Shown here: positions 1-5,434 of the stretch, piece by piece
Numbering within the stretch: position 1 is the stretch's first letter
Layout: each line of letters opens with the position of its first letter
From: Serpens sp035306625
GTDB taxonomy: Bacteria > Pseudomonadota > Gammaproteobacteria > Pseudomonadales > Pseudomonadaceae
DNA: 5,434 nt
Direction of reading: 5' to 3'
Assembly (NCBI GenBank): GCA_035306625.1
Contig: DATGNS010000011.1
Location: forward strand, 1-5,434
Notes under the pieces: model-generated
Seen by the model: the letters and a program-made list of their open reading frames with translations, nothing else
What the model was told of the DNA's origin: nothing
The model's database searches: none
Program-made: the position numbers and the translations under genes

Positions 1-1008
1 CTCACCCGCATCCATGGACTGGGTGGCCACCACCGGACGGCCCCACAGGCCGGGCACAGCCAGACCGGTCGGGGTGGTGAACAGGTACTGGTTGTCGGTG
101 GTCTTGGTCAGCTCGATAGCTGCCCAGTCCAGCGGGCTCAGCACGATGCCGTCACCTTCATACTCGGCCAGGTTGACCTGCAGCAGCGCGATGCGCAGGC
201 GGTCGATGGCGGTTTCAGCCTGGACGGCCACGCCGGGGTTCAGGTAGGCCGATGCCTGGGTGTACAGGCCATGGATATTCAGGCCAACGCCGGAGCCCTT
301 CAGCAGCTGGGCCTCTTCCTTCAGCTTCAGGCCATAGCGCAGCCGGCCGTCGATGTAGCTCTGCAGCATCGCGACATCGGACAGCACCTGGCGGGAAGCA
401 CGCACCCAGTGAGCGATGGTGGCGATCGGTGCGGAGTCCGGCTCGAAGGTCAGGTCAGACTCGGGCTTCGGATTCGCCGGGTTCTCCGACACCACATCGG
501 CGTTGTTGGTGAAGCCGGTTTCACGGACGTACTCGATGGAGTTGGAGGTCGTGCGGCCCCAGCTGAGCAGGTCACGCAGGAACAGCCGCTGCTGAGTCGG
601 CTGAATCAGCCCCAGGCGTTGCGGCTGGGCCAGACTGCCGGCGGACTCGTCGACAGTGGTGATGGCAGCACGCACCGAAGTGGTGAAGCTGGTCTTGGCG
701 CCGCCAGATGCACTGGCTGCGAAGGCCTGGAAGCCCTCGGCATCCACAAAGTGCTGGCCCATGGACTTGGGCGCCTCGCGGCCACCACCCTGCTCCAGCT
801 TCACCATCAGTTGCTCGGCAGCCTGCAGGCGGGCGTTCAGCTCGCCCTGCTCGATGAGCAGCTTGTCGACGCTGGCCTTGGTTTCTTCGGACAGCTTGGC
901 GTGGGCCTTGATTTCCTTCTCGGCCTTCTCAGCATTGGCGCGAAGCTGATCGCCTACCTGTTTGAGGCTCGCATTGATCGCCTCGATGTTCTTTTCTACT
1001 TCAGACAT
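1..1008 (-). CDS. HK97-type major capsid protein (gp5-like) with N-terminal delta domain, C-terminus cut by window edge
   Basis: This is the main shell subunit of the phage head. The frame is open for 336 codons and runs off the left edge. Residues 1-75 are charged, Ala/Glu/Lys-rich and predicted coiled coil, as in the HK97 delta domain that acts as built-in scaffold and is cleaved off. Mature-fold landmarks follow: DESAGSLAQP (120-129), LRDLLSWGRTTSNSIEYVRE (144-163), FTNNADVVSE (166-175), KPESDLTF (181-188), IAHWVRASRQVL (198-209), YGLKLKEEAQLLKG (225-238) and LWGRPVV (321-327). These align closely with HK97 gp5 as I remember it. K181 matches HK97 Lys169, the cross-linking lysine of the E-loop; the partners matching Asn356 and Glu363 lie beyond the window. 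HK97 gp5 has 385 residues, so a C-terminal portion of the protein is missing here. The start at 1008 is supported by AAGGAGA seven bases upstream. The family is certain; cross-linking is inferred. Confidence 0.96.
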   Translation of the reverse strand, partial: MSEVEKNIEAINASLKQVGDQLRANAEKAEKEIKAHAKLSEETKASVDKLLIEQGELNARLQAAEQLMVKLEQGGGREAPKSMGQHFVDAEGFQAFAASASGGAKTSFTTSVRAAITTVDESAGSLAQPQRLGLIQPTQQRLFLRDLLSWGRTTSNSIEYVRETGFTNNADVVSENPANPKPESDLTFEPDSAPIATIAHWVRASRQVLSDVAMLQSYIDGRLRYGLKLKEEAQLLKGSGVGLNIHGLYTQASAYLNPGVAVQAETAIDRLRIALLQVNLAEYEGDGIVLSPLDWAAIELTKTTDNQYLFTTPTGLAVPGLWGRPVVATQSMDAGE

Positions 1009-1015
1009 GGGTATG

Positions 1016-1022
1016 TCTCCTT
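1016..1022 (-). promoter_or_regulatory. Strong Shine-Dalgarno site for the capsid gene
   Basis: The minus strand reads AAGGAGA, ending seven bases before the capsid ATG at 1008. It overlaps the TAA stop of the protease gene (1021-1023). It matches the anti-Shine-Dalgarno better than any other start site in the window, which fits the high copy number of the capsid protein. It also fixes the capsid start. Confidence 0.85.
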
Positions 1023-1866
1023 ACTGGATGAGGGACGCCGCCAGAGCGGCTGTTTCACTGAGTGCGGCGGCCAAGCCGCTATTGGTGGCGTCACGCTCAC
1101 CGTTACCTCCCGCGTCGCGCAGGGAGGCCTTGAACTCGGAGATGAGGCGCATGGCCTCGGAGCGCGGCATGCCGGAGGCGCGCAGCGCGTTTTCCACCCG
1201 GCGCACGGCCAGGGCGGAAGCCTGTTCTTCGGTCTGGAGAATCTCGTCAGAAGCCAGCAGGCCATGGGCAAAGCCCTGCTCCACGGCAGAGCTGCCGCCG
1301 ATCCAGGTCTCGGTATCCATCATGCGCGCGATAACGGACGCGTCCTGGCCGCTCTGGGCGGCGTACACGTCTGCCATGGTGGCGTCGAACGGCTCCAGGT
1401 AATCCGCATACCCCCGCAGCTCATGGCGGTTACCGGGCACCCAGATCCAGGCGTTGTGGATCATCAGGAAGCCAGCCCGCGCCACGCGGATCTCATCACC
1501 ACCCATGGCGATGATGGAGGCGGCGCTGGCGGCAATCCCCAGGACGTTGACGGTGACGTGGCCGGGGTGCTCGCGGAGCATGTTGTAAATGGCCATGCCG
1601 GTGAACAGGTCGCCGCCGGCGCTGTTGATGTTGACCACCACGTCGCCGTCGCCGATGGTCCGCAGGGCAGCGGCAATGCGCTTCTCGGTCACGCCTTCGC
1701 CGGTCCAGTAGTCCTCGCCGATGACGTCATAGATGCCGATGCTGTTGTCGTCGCCGCTGGCGGCGCGAATGCTCGGGTTCCACAGGTCCAGCGCCTTGGG
1801 TGACAATGCCCAGCGCAGATCGCTCTTCGGCCGCTGAAACGCAACGGGTTTGCGGTTTTTATCCAT
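1021..1866 (-). CDS. ClpP-like (S14-type) prohead maturation protease
   Basis: This 281-residue serine protease most likely cleaves the delta domain from the capsid protein inside the assembled prohead. The ClpP/crotonase-like fold is recognisable. DVVVNINSAGGDLFTGMAIY (75-94) matches the ClpP segment that forms the oxyanion region. GIAASAASIIAMGG (110-123) carries the nucleophile Ser114. MIHNAW (135-140) carries His137. DTETWIGGSSAVEQG (184-198) should supply the acidic residue, Asp184 or Glu186 by alignment with E. coli ClpP. About 75 residues follow the ClpP-like core. They are Ala-rich, probably helical, and may serve enclosure or capsid binding (inference). The ATG overlaps the portal stop by 8 nt and has GAGAGG seven bases upstream. 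The position between portal and capsid genes is standard for this role. A housekeeping ClpP is unlikely given the context and the divergent ends. Confidence 0.93.
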   Translation of the reverse strand: MDKNRKPVAFQRPKSDLRWALSPKALDLWNPSIRAASGDDNSIGIYDVIGEDYWTGEGVTEKRIAAALRTIGDGDVVVNINSAGGDLFTGMAIYNMLREHPGHVTVNVLGIAASAASIIAMGGDEIRVARAGFLMIHNAWIWVPGNRHELRGYADYLEPFDATMADVYAAQSGQDASVIARMMDTETWIGGSSAVEQGFAHGLLASDEILQTEEQASALAVRRVENALRASGMPRSEAMRLISEFKASLRDAGGNGERDATNSGLAAALSETAALAASLIQ

Positions 1867-3097
1867 TGCTGTTCCTCTCGGTGGTGCCCAGCTGGTCGAT
1901 TGGGATAAGGGCCGATTGCACTGTCAGCACATCAGCGTTGCCGCCATGCGGCATCAGGTTTTCTTTCATTCGCGCTTCGTCGCGGGTCATCAGGCCGTTA
2001 TTCACCATCGTCGAGTAGAACGATGCCCGGGCAGCGCTATCGGCGCGCAGCAGGCCCTCGATGTTGAACTCGGCGTAATACCGCAGTTGATCCGCAGGGC
2101 TGAGCAGCTGGCGATTGATGGTCTGCTCGATCCGGGTCAGCCAGGGCCGAAGGGTGAAGGTCAGGAAGGCGATCATCTGTTGCTCGATGCCTGTCCCCCA
2201 GCTGGTCGACTTCTCGGTATGCCCGACCATCCAGGGCGGTACCCGGAACCAGCGGCAGATCTCCTCCACGCTGAATGCGCGGGACTCCAGCAGCTGGGCA
2301 TCCTTCGGGTTGATGCCAATGGTCTTGGCATCCATGCCGCCTTCCAGCAGGGGCGACTTGCCGGCGTTGATGGCACCGGAGACCTCTTTCATGGCCTCGC
2401 GAAAACCCTCCCGCTGCTCAGGCTTGAGCACCTGCTGCATGGTAAAGGCCACCGTGGGGGCCAGCCCCTTCTCGAAGGTGCTGTTCGCCGCGCCACTGGA
2501 TGCCAGCGCGGAGCCGAAGACCTGGGCGCCATACTCAATGGCGGACACGCCCCACTCGCCGTCCAGGGTGAACCCCGGAATGCGGAAGATGCGGTTCTCG
2601 GGGATGACCCGCTGGTGGCCGCCCTTCTCTGTGTAGCGAAACTCTCGGTTGCCTCTTGAGTCCCGGCCAACGCTGAGCCGACGCCGGTCCAGGAAGTCAA
2701 TCGCCACCAGCCGGTTACCGATGAACTTCTGCTCGGCGAAACCGTTGCCCCTCAGCAGCATGGAGACGACCATCGCCTCCCAGAACACCGCCGGCGTGGT
2801 GCCGGCGCTTGGGCTGTGCCGGATCAGGTGATACAGCGGGTGCCGCTGGGCTGGCATGCGGCCGTTGTCGGTGCGCTCGTACAGCCCCAGGGGCAGAGTC
2901 GAGATAGTCTCGGCGATCAACCGCACGCAGGCCCACACCGTGGACAGCTGCATGACGGTACGCTCGTTGACCTGCTGCCCAGCGACGTCATTGCCGAAGT
3001 GCGCCCAGAACGCGTCATCGGTCAAACCAACCGGCACGCCCAGCCAGTTGAGGACAGCGGCTTTGACGCGTCCGGGCTTCTTCTGTTGGTTCTTCAT
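1859..3097 (-). CDS. HK97-family phage portal protein
   Basis: The portal forms a ring, usually of twelve subunits, at one capsid vertex. DNA enters through it, and TerL and later the neck and tail proteins dock there. The 412 residues are a normal size for the HK97 gp3-like family (Phage_portal, PF04860). Landmarks in order are VWACVRLIAETISTLPLGLY (54-73), HPLYHLI (86-92), WEAMVVSMLLRGNGFAE (106-122), the wing and clip region with NRIFRIPGF (168-176), EEICRWFRVPPWMVGH (278-293) and GTGIEQQMIAFLTFTLRPWL (301-320) before the long helices of the crown side, and LLRADSAARASFYSTMVNNG (349-368). Its ATG overlaps the TerL stop in an ATGA tetranucleotide. Only a weak Shine-Dalgarno site lies upstream, so translation is probably coupled to TerL. 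The stop overlaps the protease start by 8 nt. The gene is intact and nothing is anomalous. Confidence 0.96.
   Translation of the reverse strand: MKNQQKKPGRVKAAVLNWLGVPVGLTDDAFWAHFGNDVAGQQVNERTVMQLSTVWACVRLIAETISTLPLGLYERTDNGRMPAQRHPLYHLIRHSPSAGTTPAVFWEAMVVSMLLRGNGFAEQKFIGNRLVAIDFLDRRRLSVGRDSRGNREFRYTEKGGHQRVIPENRIFRIPGFTLDGEWGVSAIEYGAQVFGSALASSGAANSTFEKGLAPTVAFTMQQVLKPEQREGFREAMKEVSGAINAGKSPLLEGGMDAKTIGINPKDAQLLESRAFSVEEICRWFRVPPWMVGHTEKSTSWGTGIEQQMIAFLTFTLRPWLTRIEQTINRQLLSPADQLRYYAEFNIEGLLRADSAARASFYSTMVNNGLMTRDEARMKENLMPHGGNADVLTVQSALIPIDQLGTTERNSNG
1874..1879 (-). promoter_or_regulatory. Shine-Dalgarno site for the protease gene
   Basis: GAGAGG on the minus strand ends seven bases before the protease ATG at 1866 and lies inside the last codons of the portal gene. 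It supports this start and indicates that the protease gene can recruit ribosomes as well as being coupled to portal translation through the 8-nt overlap. Confidence 0.7.
3094..3097 (-). other. ATGA stop/start overlap coupling terL and portal
   Basis: The minus strand reads ATGA, in which the portal ATG (3097-3095) shares two bases with the TerL TGA stop (3096-3094). The approximately 15 bases upstream of the portal ATG hold no good Shine-Dalgarno match. This arrangement usually means termination-reinitiation coupling, keeping portal synthesis tied to TerL translation. The overlap is seen directly; the coupling is inferred. Confidence 0.8.
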
Positions 3098-4842
3098 ACG
3101 ATGATCGGGTCCATGAGGAAGGCTTCGATATTGGCGCTGGGTTCATGCTCTCCAGCGGCTCCCACAGCCATGGCCAGAGCCACGATGCCGTCGATGCGGC
3201 CCGTGCTCTTGCGCTTGGCGAAGATGCGGTTGTCTTTCTGGTCGGCTTCCAGCACTGCGCCTGCGGCGTTCCAGCGCAGGCAGGGGTTGGGCTTGATCTC
3301 GATCTGCTGGCTGGTCAGCGCCGCTTCCAGCAACTCGATGGACCGCGGCATCCACAGGCCAGACTGCTGCGACTTGTAGTAGCCCTGCCCGTGCGAGATC
3401 AGCTCAACCTCAACCCCCTCGGCGTCCAGCTCCGGGGTCATGTACTTGATGCGGTAGGGGTCAAAGGCGATGCCCTTGACCTGGAACATCTGCACCAGCT
3501 CACCGATCCGGGAGGCGACGAAGGCGTAATCCACCGCTGCCCCCGGCGGCGCATGGATGAAGCCCTGCCGCAGCCAGGCGTCATAGGGCACCCGGTCAAC
3601 CCGGGCCCGGTCGTGCAGCGTGTCAGCTGGTGTCCAGAACTCAACGAAGGCCCGGCGCACCGCTGGGAAGTACAGGGCCAGCGCGGTCAGGTCTCGCGCC
3701 CCGGACAGGTCCAGACCGCCGTAGCACTCCTCGCCGATCAGGTCCTCGAGTTCGAACTCGGCCTCACAGCGCATCCAGGTCGGGCCGGAGATCCATGGGT
3801 TCTCCGCATCCACCCACTGGCAGAAGTTGAGGCGCCGCACAGTGGACTCTTTCGAGGGCATGCCACGGGCCTCGGTCACCTGCTCGCGCAAGTACTTGTA
3901 GCCGGGCACCCCGCCGTTCTCGTCACCGGGCCGGCCGAACGCCAGACTGGGGTTGACCTTCGGCCAGCAGCCCTCGTCCTCGAAGGGGTTGTCCCCCTCA
4001 TCCAGCGAACAGACGAAGCCGAAGAAGCTGTCGTCGACCTTGGTACCGGCGGCGACCGCTCTTGAATATTCGTGGTACTCGTAACAGATGGTGGTCTTGT
4101 CGTGGCCGCTGTTGGTGATCATCACGATCAGCGCCTGACGCCGGCTCTTGGTACCGGCCCGCATCATGTCCACCACCATGCGGGTCTTGTGCTCGTGAAT
4201 CTCGTCCAGCAGCGCCACGTGCGGGCGCGGGCCCGACTGACCATCATCCGCACTGATCGCCCGGAAGAAGCTGCCGCTGGCGTGGTGTGCCAGGTTCCAG
4301 ACCTTCTCACCGCGCCCTGTCTTCTCGATGCGCTCATACAGCAACGGGGACTGATCCACCATCGCCACCGCGTCGCGGAAAAGGATCATCGCCTGGTCTT
4401 TCTTGGTCGCCGCGGCGTAGATCTCCGCCCGGGCCTCACCATCGCTGGTCATGCCATACAGGCCGATGCCGGCGACCAGGGGGGACTTGCCCGAGCCCTT
4501 GGCCGTCTCGATGTAGGCAGTACGGAAGCGGCGGTACCCGTCCCGGCCCTTCCAGCCGAACAGGCTGCCGACGATGAAGGCCTGCCAGGGCAGCAGCACG
4601 AAGGGCTGGCCTTCGAACTCACCGCCGTTGAGGCAGAGCACGTCCTCGAAGTAACCGATCGCTCGGTTGGCCGCTTCCAGGTCCCAGGTCAGACCGCGCT
4701 GCCCGCCCTGCTCCAGATCAGTCAGGTGCCGCTGGCAGGCGTTGCGAACGTCAGGCCCGGCGACGATGCGTCCGGCAATTACATCCTGGGCAAAGGCGGT
4801 TGCACGGTCAGAAGTACTTTTCCGCGATCTGCTTTTGCTCAT
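3094..4842 (-). CDS. terL: Phage terminase large subunit (TerL): packaging ATPase and nuclease
   Basis: TerL docks on the portal, drives DNA into the prohead by ATP hydrolysis and cuts the concatemer. With the ATG at 4842 it has 582 residues, typical for the Terminase_1 (PF03354) family. ATPase features: adenine-side region FVLLPWQAFIVGSLFGW (about 81-97), Walker A ETAKGSGKS (112-120, Lys119), Walker B HVALLDEIHE with Asp213/Glu214, and coupling motif VMITNSG (240-246). Nuclease (RNase H-like) acidic residues are Asp378 in GGLDLSGARDLTAL, Asp461 in IAFDPYRI and Asp551 in GRIDGIVALAMA. All key residues are present, so the enzyme looks functional. Start choice: an in-frame GTG at 4857 would add five residues but has no Shine-Dalgarno site; the ATG at 4842 has AAGGTG twelve bases upstream, which is also not ideal. 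The start lies inside the end of terS, an overlap of 35 nt (50 nt with GTG). The family is certain; the start is not. Confidence 0.95.
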   Translation of the reverse strand: MSKSRSRKSTSDRATAFAQDVIAGRIVAGPDVRNACQRHLTDLEQGGQRGLTWDLEAANRAIGYFEDVLCLNGGEFEGQPFVLLPWQAFIVGSLFGWKGRDGYRRFRTAYIETAKGSGKSPLVAGIGLYGMTSDGEARAEIYAAATKKDQAMILFRDAVAMVDQSPLLYERIEKTGRGEKVWNLAHHASGSFFRAISADDGQSGPRPHVALLDEIHEHKTRMVVDMMRAGTKSRRQALIVMITNSGHDKTTICYEYHEYSRAVAAGTKVDDSFFGFVCSLDEGDNPFEDEGCWPKVNPSLAFGRPGDENGGVPGYKYLREQVTEARGMPSKESTVRRLNFCQWVDAENPWISGPTWMRCEAEFELEDLIGEECYGGLDLSGARDLTALALYFPAVRRAFVEFWTPADTLHDRARVDRVPYDAWLRQGFIHAPPGAAVDYAFVASRIGELVQMFQVKGIAFDPYRIKYMTPELDAEGVEVELISHGQGYYKSQQSGLWMPRSIELLEAALTSQQIEIKPNPCLRWNAAGAVLEADQKDNRIFAKRKSTGRIDGIVALAMAVGAAGEHEPSANIEAFLMDPIIV

Positions 4843-5338
4843 TGGGGAACAGCTCACCTTGGGGCGCGACGGACGCCCTCAACGTGCGGCGTGCCATCGG
4901 GGAGAAGCCGAACTTGGCTCCGGCGGCGTCGGCGCGTCGCTCAGCGTCGTTCCGCAGTTTTCGCCAGATGGACAGGTCTTTTGCTCCGGTCTTGTAGGTC
5001 TGTACATCCCCTCGGTCGGGCATGCTCAGACTCTCGTTCAGCTCACGAATCTTCAGCGTCCAGCGACGGTAGTCACTGACCGCTTCGCAGTACTGGGCCA
5101 GCGCCTGCCGGTCCAGTGTCGAAATCAGGCCCAGCTTCAGCAGATCGGGAACCACCCGGTTCCACTCCGCCTGGGCGTCTTCATCCAGCCAATCGGGCAT
5201 CTCCGGCGCTTCCGCCTCGAGCATGCTCTGCTGCACCTCGGCCTGCAGTTCAGCGGCGTTCTTCTTGCTGGGGTTGCCCCGCACAAGATGCACCACCGCA
5301 GGCTTTGCCGGGCGGCCCGAATTGCTGTTGCCAGCCAT
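4808..5338 (-). CDS. terS: Phage terminase small subunit, P27 family
   Basis: TerS binds the phage packaging site and delivers DNA to TerL. From the ATG at 5338 the protein has 176 residues, normal for the P27 family (Terminase_4, PF05119). Family landmarks are the basic N-terminus GRPAKPAVVHLVRGNPSKKN (8-27), PEMPDWLDEDAQAEWNRVVP (45-64), LLKLGLISTLDRQALAQYCE (66-85), a linker YKTGAKDLSIWRKLRND (115-131) and FGFSPMARRTLRAS (143-156). An upstream in-frame ATG at 5374 would add twelve residues. I prefer 5338 because GGAGGT lies four bases before it, it follows the upstream gene's stop by one base, and family members start near the GRP motif. The C-terminus overlaps the start of terL, the usual adjacent pair. 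The protein is complete with no sign of damage. Confidence 0.94.
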   Translation of the reverse strand: MAGNSNSGRPAKPAVVHLVRGNPSKKNAAELQAEVQQSMLEAEAPEMPDWLDEDAQAEWNRVVPDLLKLGLISTLDRQALAQYCEAVSDYRRWTLKIRELNESLSMPDRGDVQTYKTGAKDLSIWRKLRNDAERRADAAGAKFGFSPMARRTLRASVAPQGELFPNEQKQIAEKYF

Positions 5339-5339
5339 A

Positions 5340-5434
5340 TCAACCTCCAGGGTCCAGCGTGACCTGGGTGCCATCCATATAGGTCAGCGGTACCTCTTCA
5401 TCGTCACCGGCGACGTCATCAGCCAGCGCCTCGA
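5340..5434 (-). CDS. C-terminal end of an unidentified acidic protein, cut by the right edge
   Basis: Reading the minus strand from the right edge, one frame stays open for 30 codons and ends at a TGA (5342-5340), one base before the TerS ATG. The other two frames stop within the segment. The visible tail is strongly acidic: seven of its first thirteen residues are Asp or Glu (EALADDVAGDDEE). It ends with PLTYMDGTQVTLDPGG. The tight junction with terS and the Shine-Dalgarno site inside its last codons argue that it is the real gene upstream in the same operon. Genes at this place in similar phages are often an HNH endonuclease or a small hypothetical protein. The fragment shows no HNH residues and I do not recognise the family. 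Confidence 0.6.
   Translation of the reverse strand, partial: EALADDVAGDDEEVPLTYMDGTQVTLDPGG
5343..5348 (-). promoter_or_regulatory. Shine-Dalgarno site deciding the terS start
   Basis: GGAGGT on the minus strand lies four bases upstream of the ATG at 5338, in the last codons of the upstream gene. The alternative ATG at 5374 has no comparable purine-rich site. This favours the shorter TerS start. Confidence 0.8.

Noticed and set aside
1168..1170. A possible internal start (Met233) in the protease gene that could give a separate scaffold protein, as the lambda Nu3 protein is made inside gene C.
   Set aside because: No Shine-Dalgarno sequence precedes this ATG, and the capsid protein already carries its own delta domain, so a separate scaffold is not needed.
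271..1803. A 510-codon open frame on the plus strand, opposite the capsid and protease genes.
   Set aside because: It is an antisense shadow of GC-rich coding sequence. It crosses the junction between two well-identified minus-strand genes, its product is low in Lys and rich in Gly/Ala/His/Leu with no recognisable domain, and both underlying minus-strand frames carry conserved family motifs.
2704..2711. An E. coli Chi octamer (GCTGGTGG on the minus strand).
   Set aside because: A single copy formed by ordinary Leu-Val codons in the portal gene is expected by chance, and the host is unlikely to be E. coli.
2789..2807. A 7-bp GC-only inverted repeat with a 5-nt loop (CGCCGGC / GCCGGCG), a possible hairpin or terminator.
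   Set aside because: It lies well inside the portal coding region (around residues 97-103), has no U-tract, and such repeats arise easily from Ala/Gly/Pro codons in GC-rich DNA.
3145..5079. Two long plus-strand open frames (3145-4065 and 4072-5079) opposite terL.
   Set aside because: They mirror the TerL frame, show no domain or plausible ribosome site, and are explained by the scarcity of stop codons opposite GC-rich codons.
5372..5374. An alternative upstream ATG for terS that would add twelve residues.
   Set aside because: It has no good ribosome site and lies inside the coding region of the upstream gene, while the ATG at 5338 has GGAGGT at proper distance and matches the usual N-terminus of the P27 family.

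Overview
This window is one continuous, tightly packed head-morphogenesis module of a tailed bacteriophage or prophage (class Caudoviricetes, HK97-type capsid lineage). Every gene lies on the minus strand, so the module reads from the right edge to the left edge. The DNA is GC-rich by eye, codons favour G or C in the third position, and Shine-Dalgarno sites are purine-rich and close to their starts. That fits a GC-rich proteobacterial host, and the gene order and protein character recall Pseudomonas siphophages such as D3. The host assignment is inference only. No integrase, attachment site or host gene is visible, so the window does not show whether this is a prophage or a free phage genome.

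Layout in transcription order: (1) the last 30 codons of an unidentified acidic protein (5340-5434, cut by the right edge); (2) the P27-family small terminase subunit TerS (4808-5338); (3) the large terminase subunit TerL, with ATPase and nuclease domains (3094-4842, possibly from a GTG at 4857); (4) the HK97-type portal protein (1859-3097); (5) a ClpP-like (S14-type) serine protease acting as prohead maturation protease (1021-1866); (6) an HK97 gp5-type major capsid protein with a built-in N-terminal delta (scaffold) domain (1-1008, cut by the left edge).

The genes form a complete DNA-packaging and procapsid set. Capsid subunits, with the delta domain serving as internal scaffold, assemble around a portal ring. 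The ClpP-like protease, enclosed in the prohead, removes the delta domains. TerS recognises the DNA substrate and TerL docks on the portal to pump and cut DNA. Adjacent genes are separated by 1 nt, overlap by 35-50, 4 and 8 nt, or are separated by 12 nt. This implies one polycistronic message with translational coupling. The strongest ribosome binding site precedes the capsid gene, whose product is needed in hundreds of copies.

There is no non-coding stretch longer than 12 nt and no sign of a tRNA, CRISPR array, insertion sequence, inserted accessory gene or terminator. I found no undescribed system. The points worth a second look are fine-scale: the pairing of a close HK97 gp5 relative with a ClpP-type protease, the likely maturation site and conserved cross-linking lysine, the protease's C-terminal extension, the ambiguous TerL start, and the unidentified acidic protein upstream.
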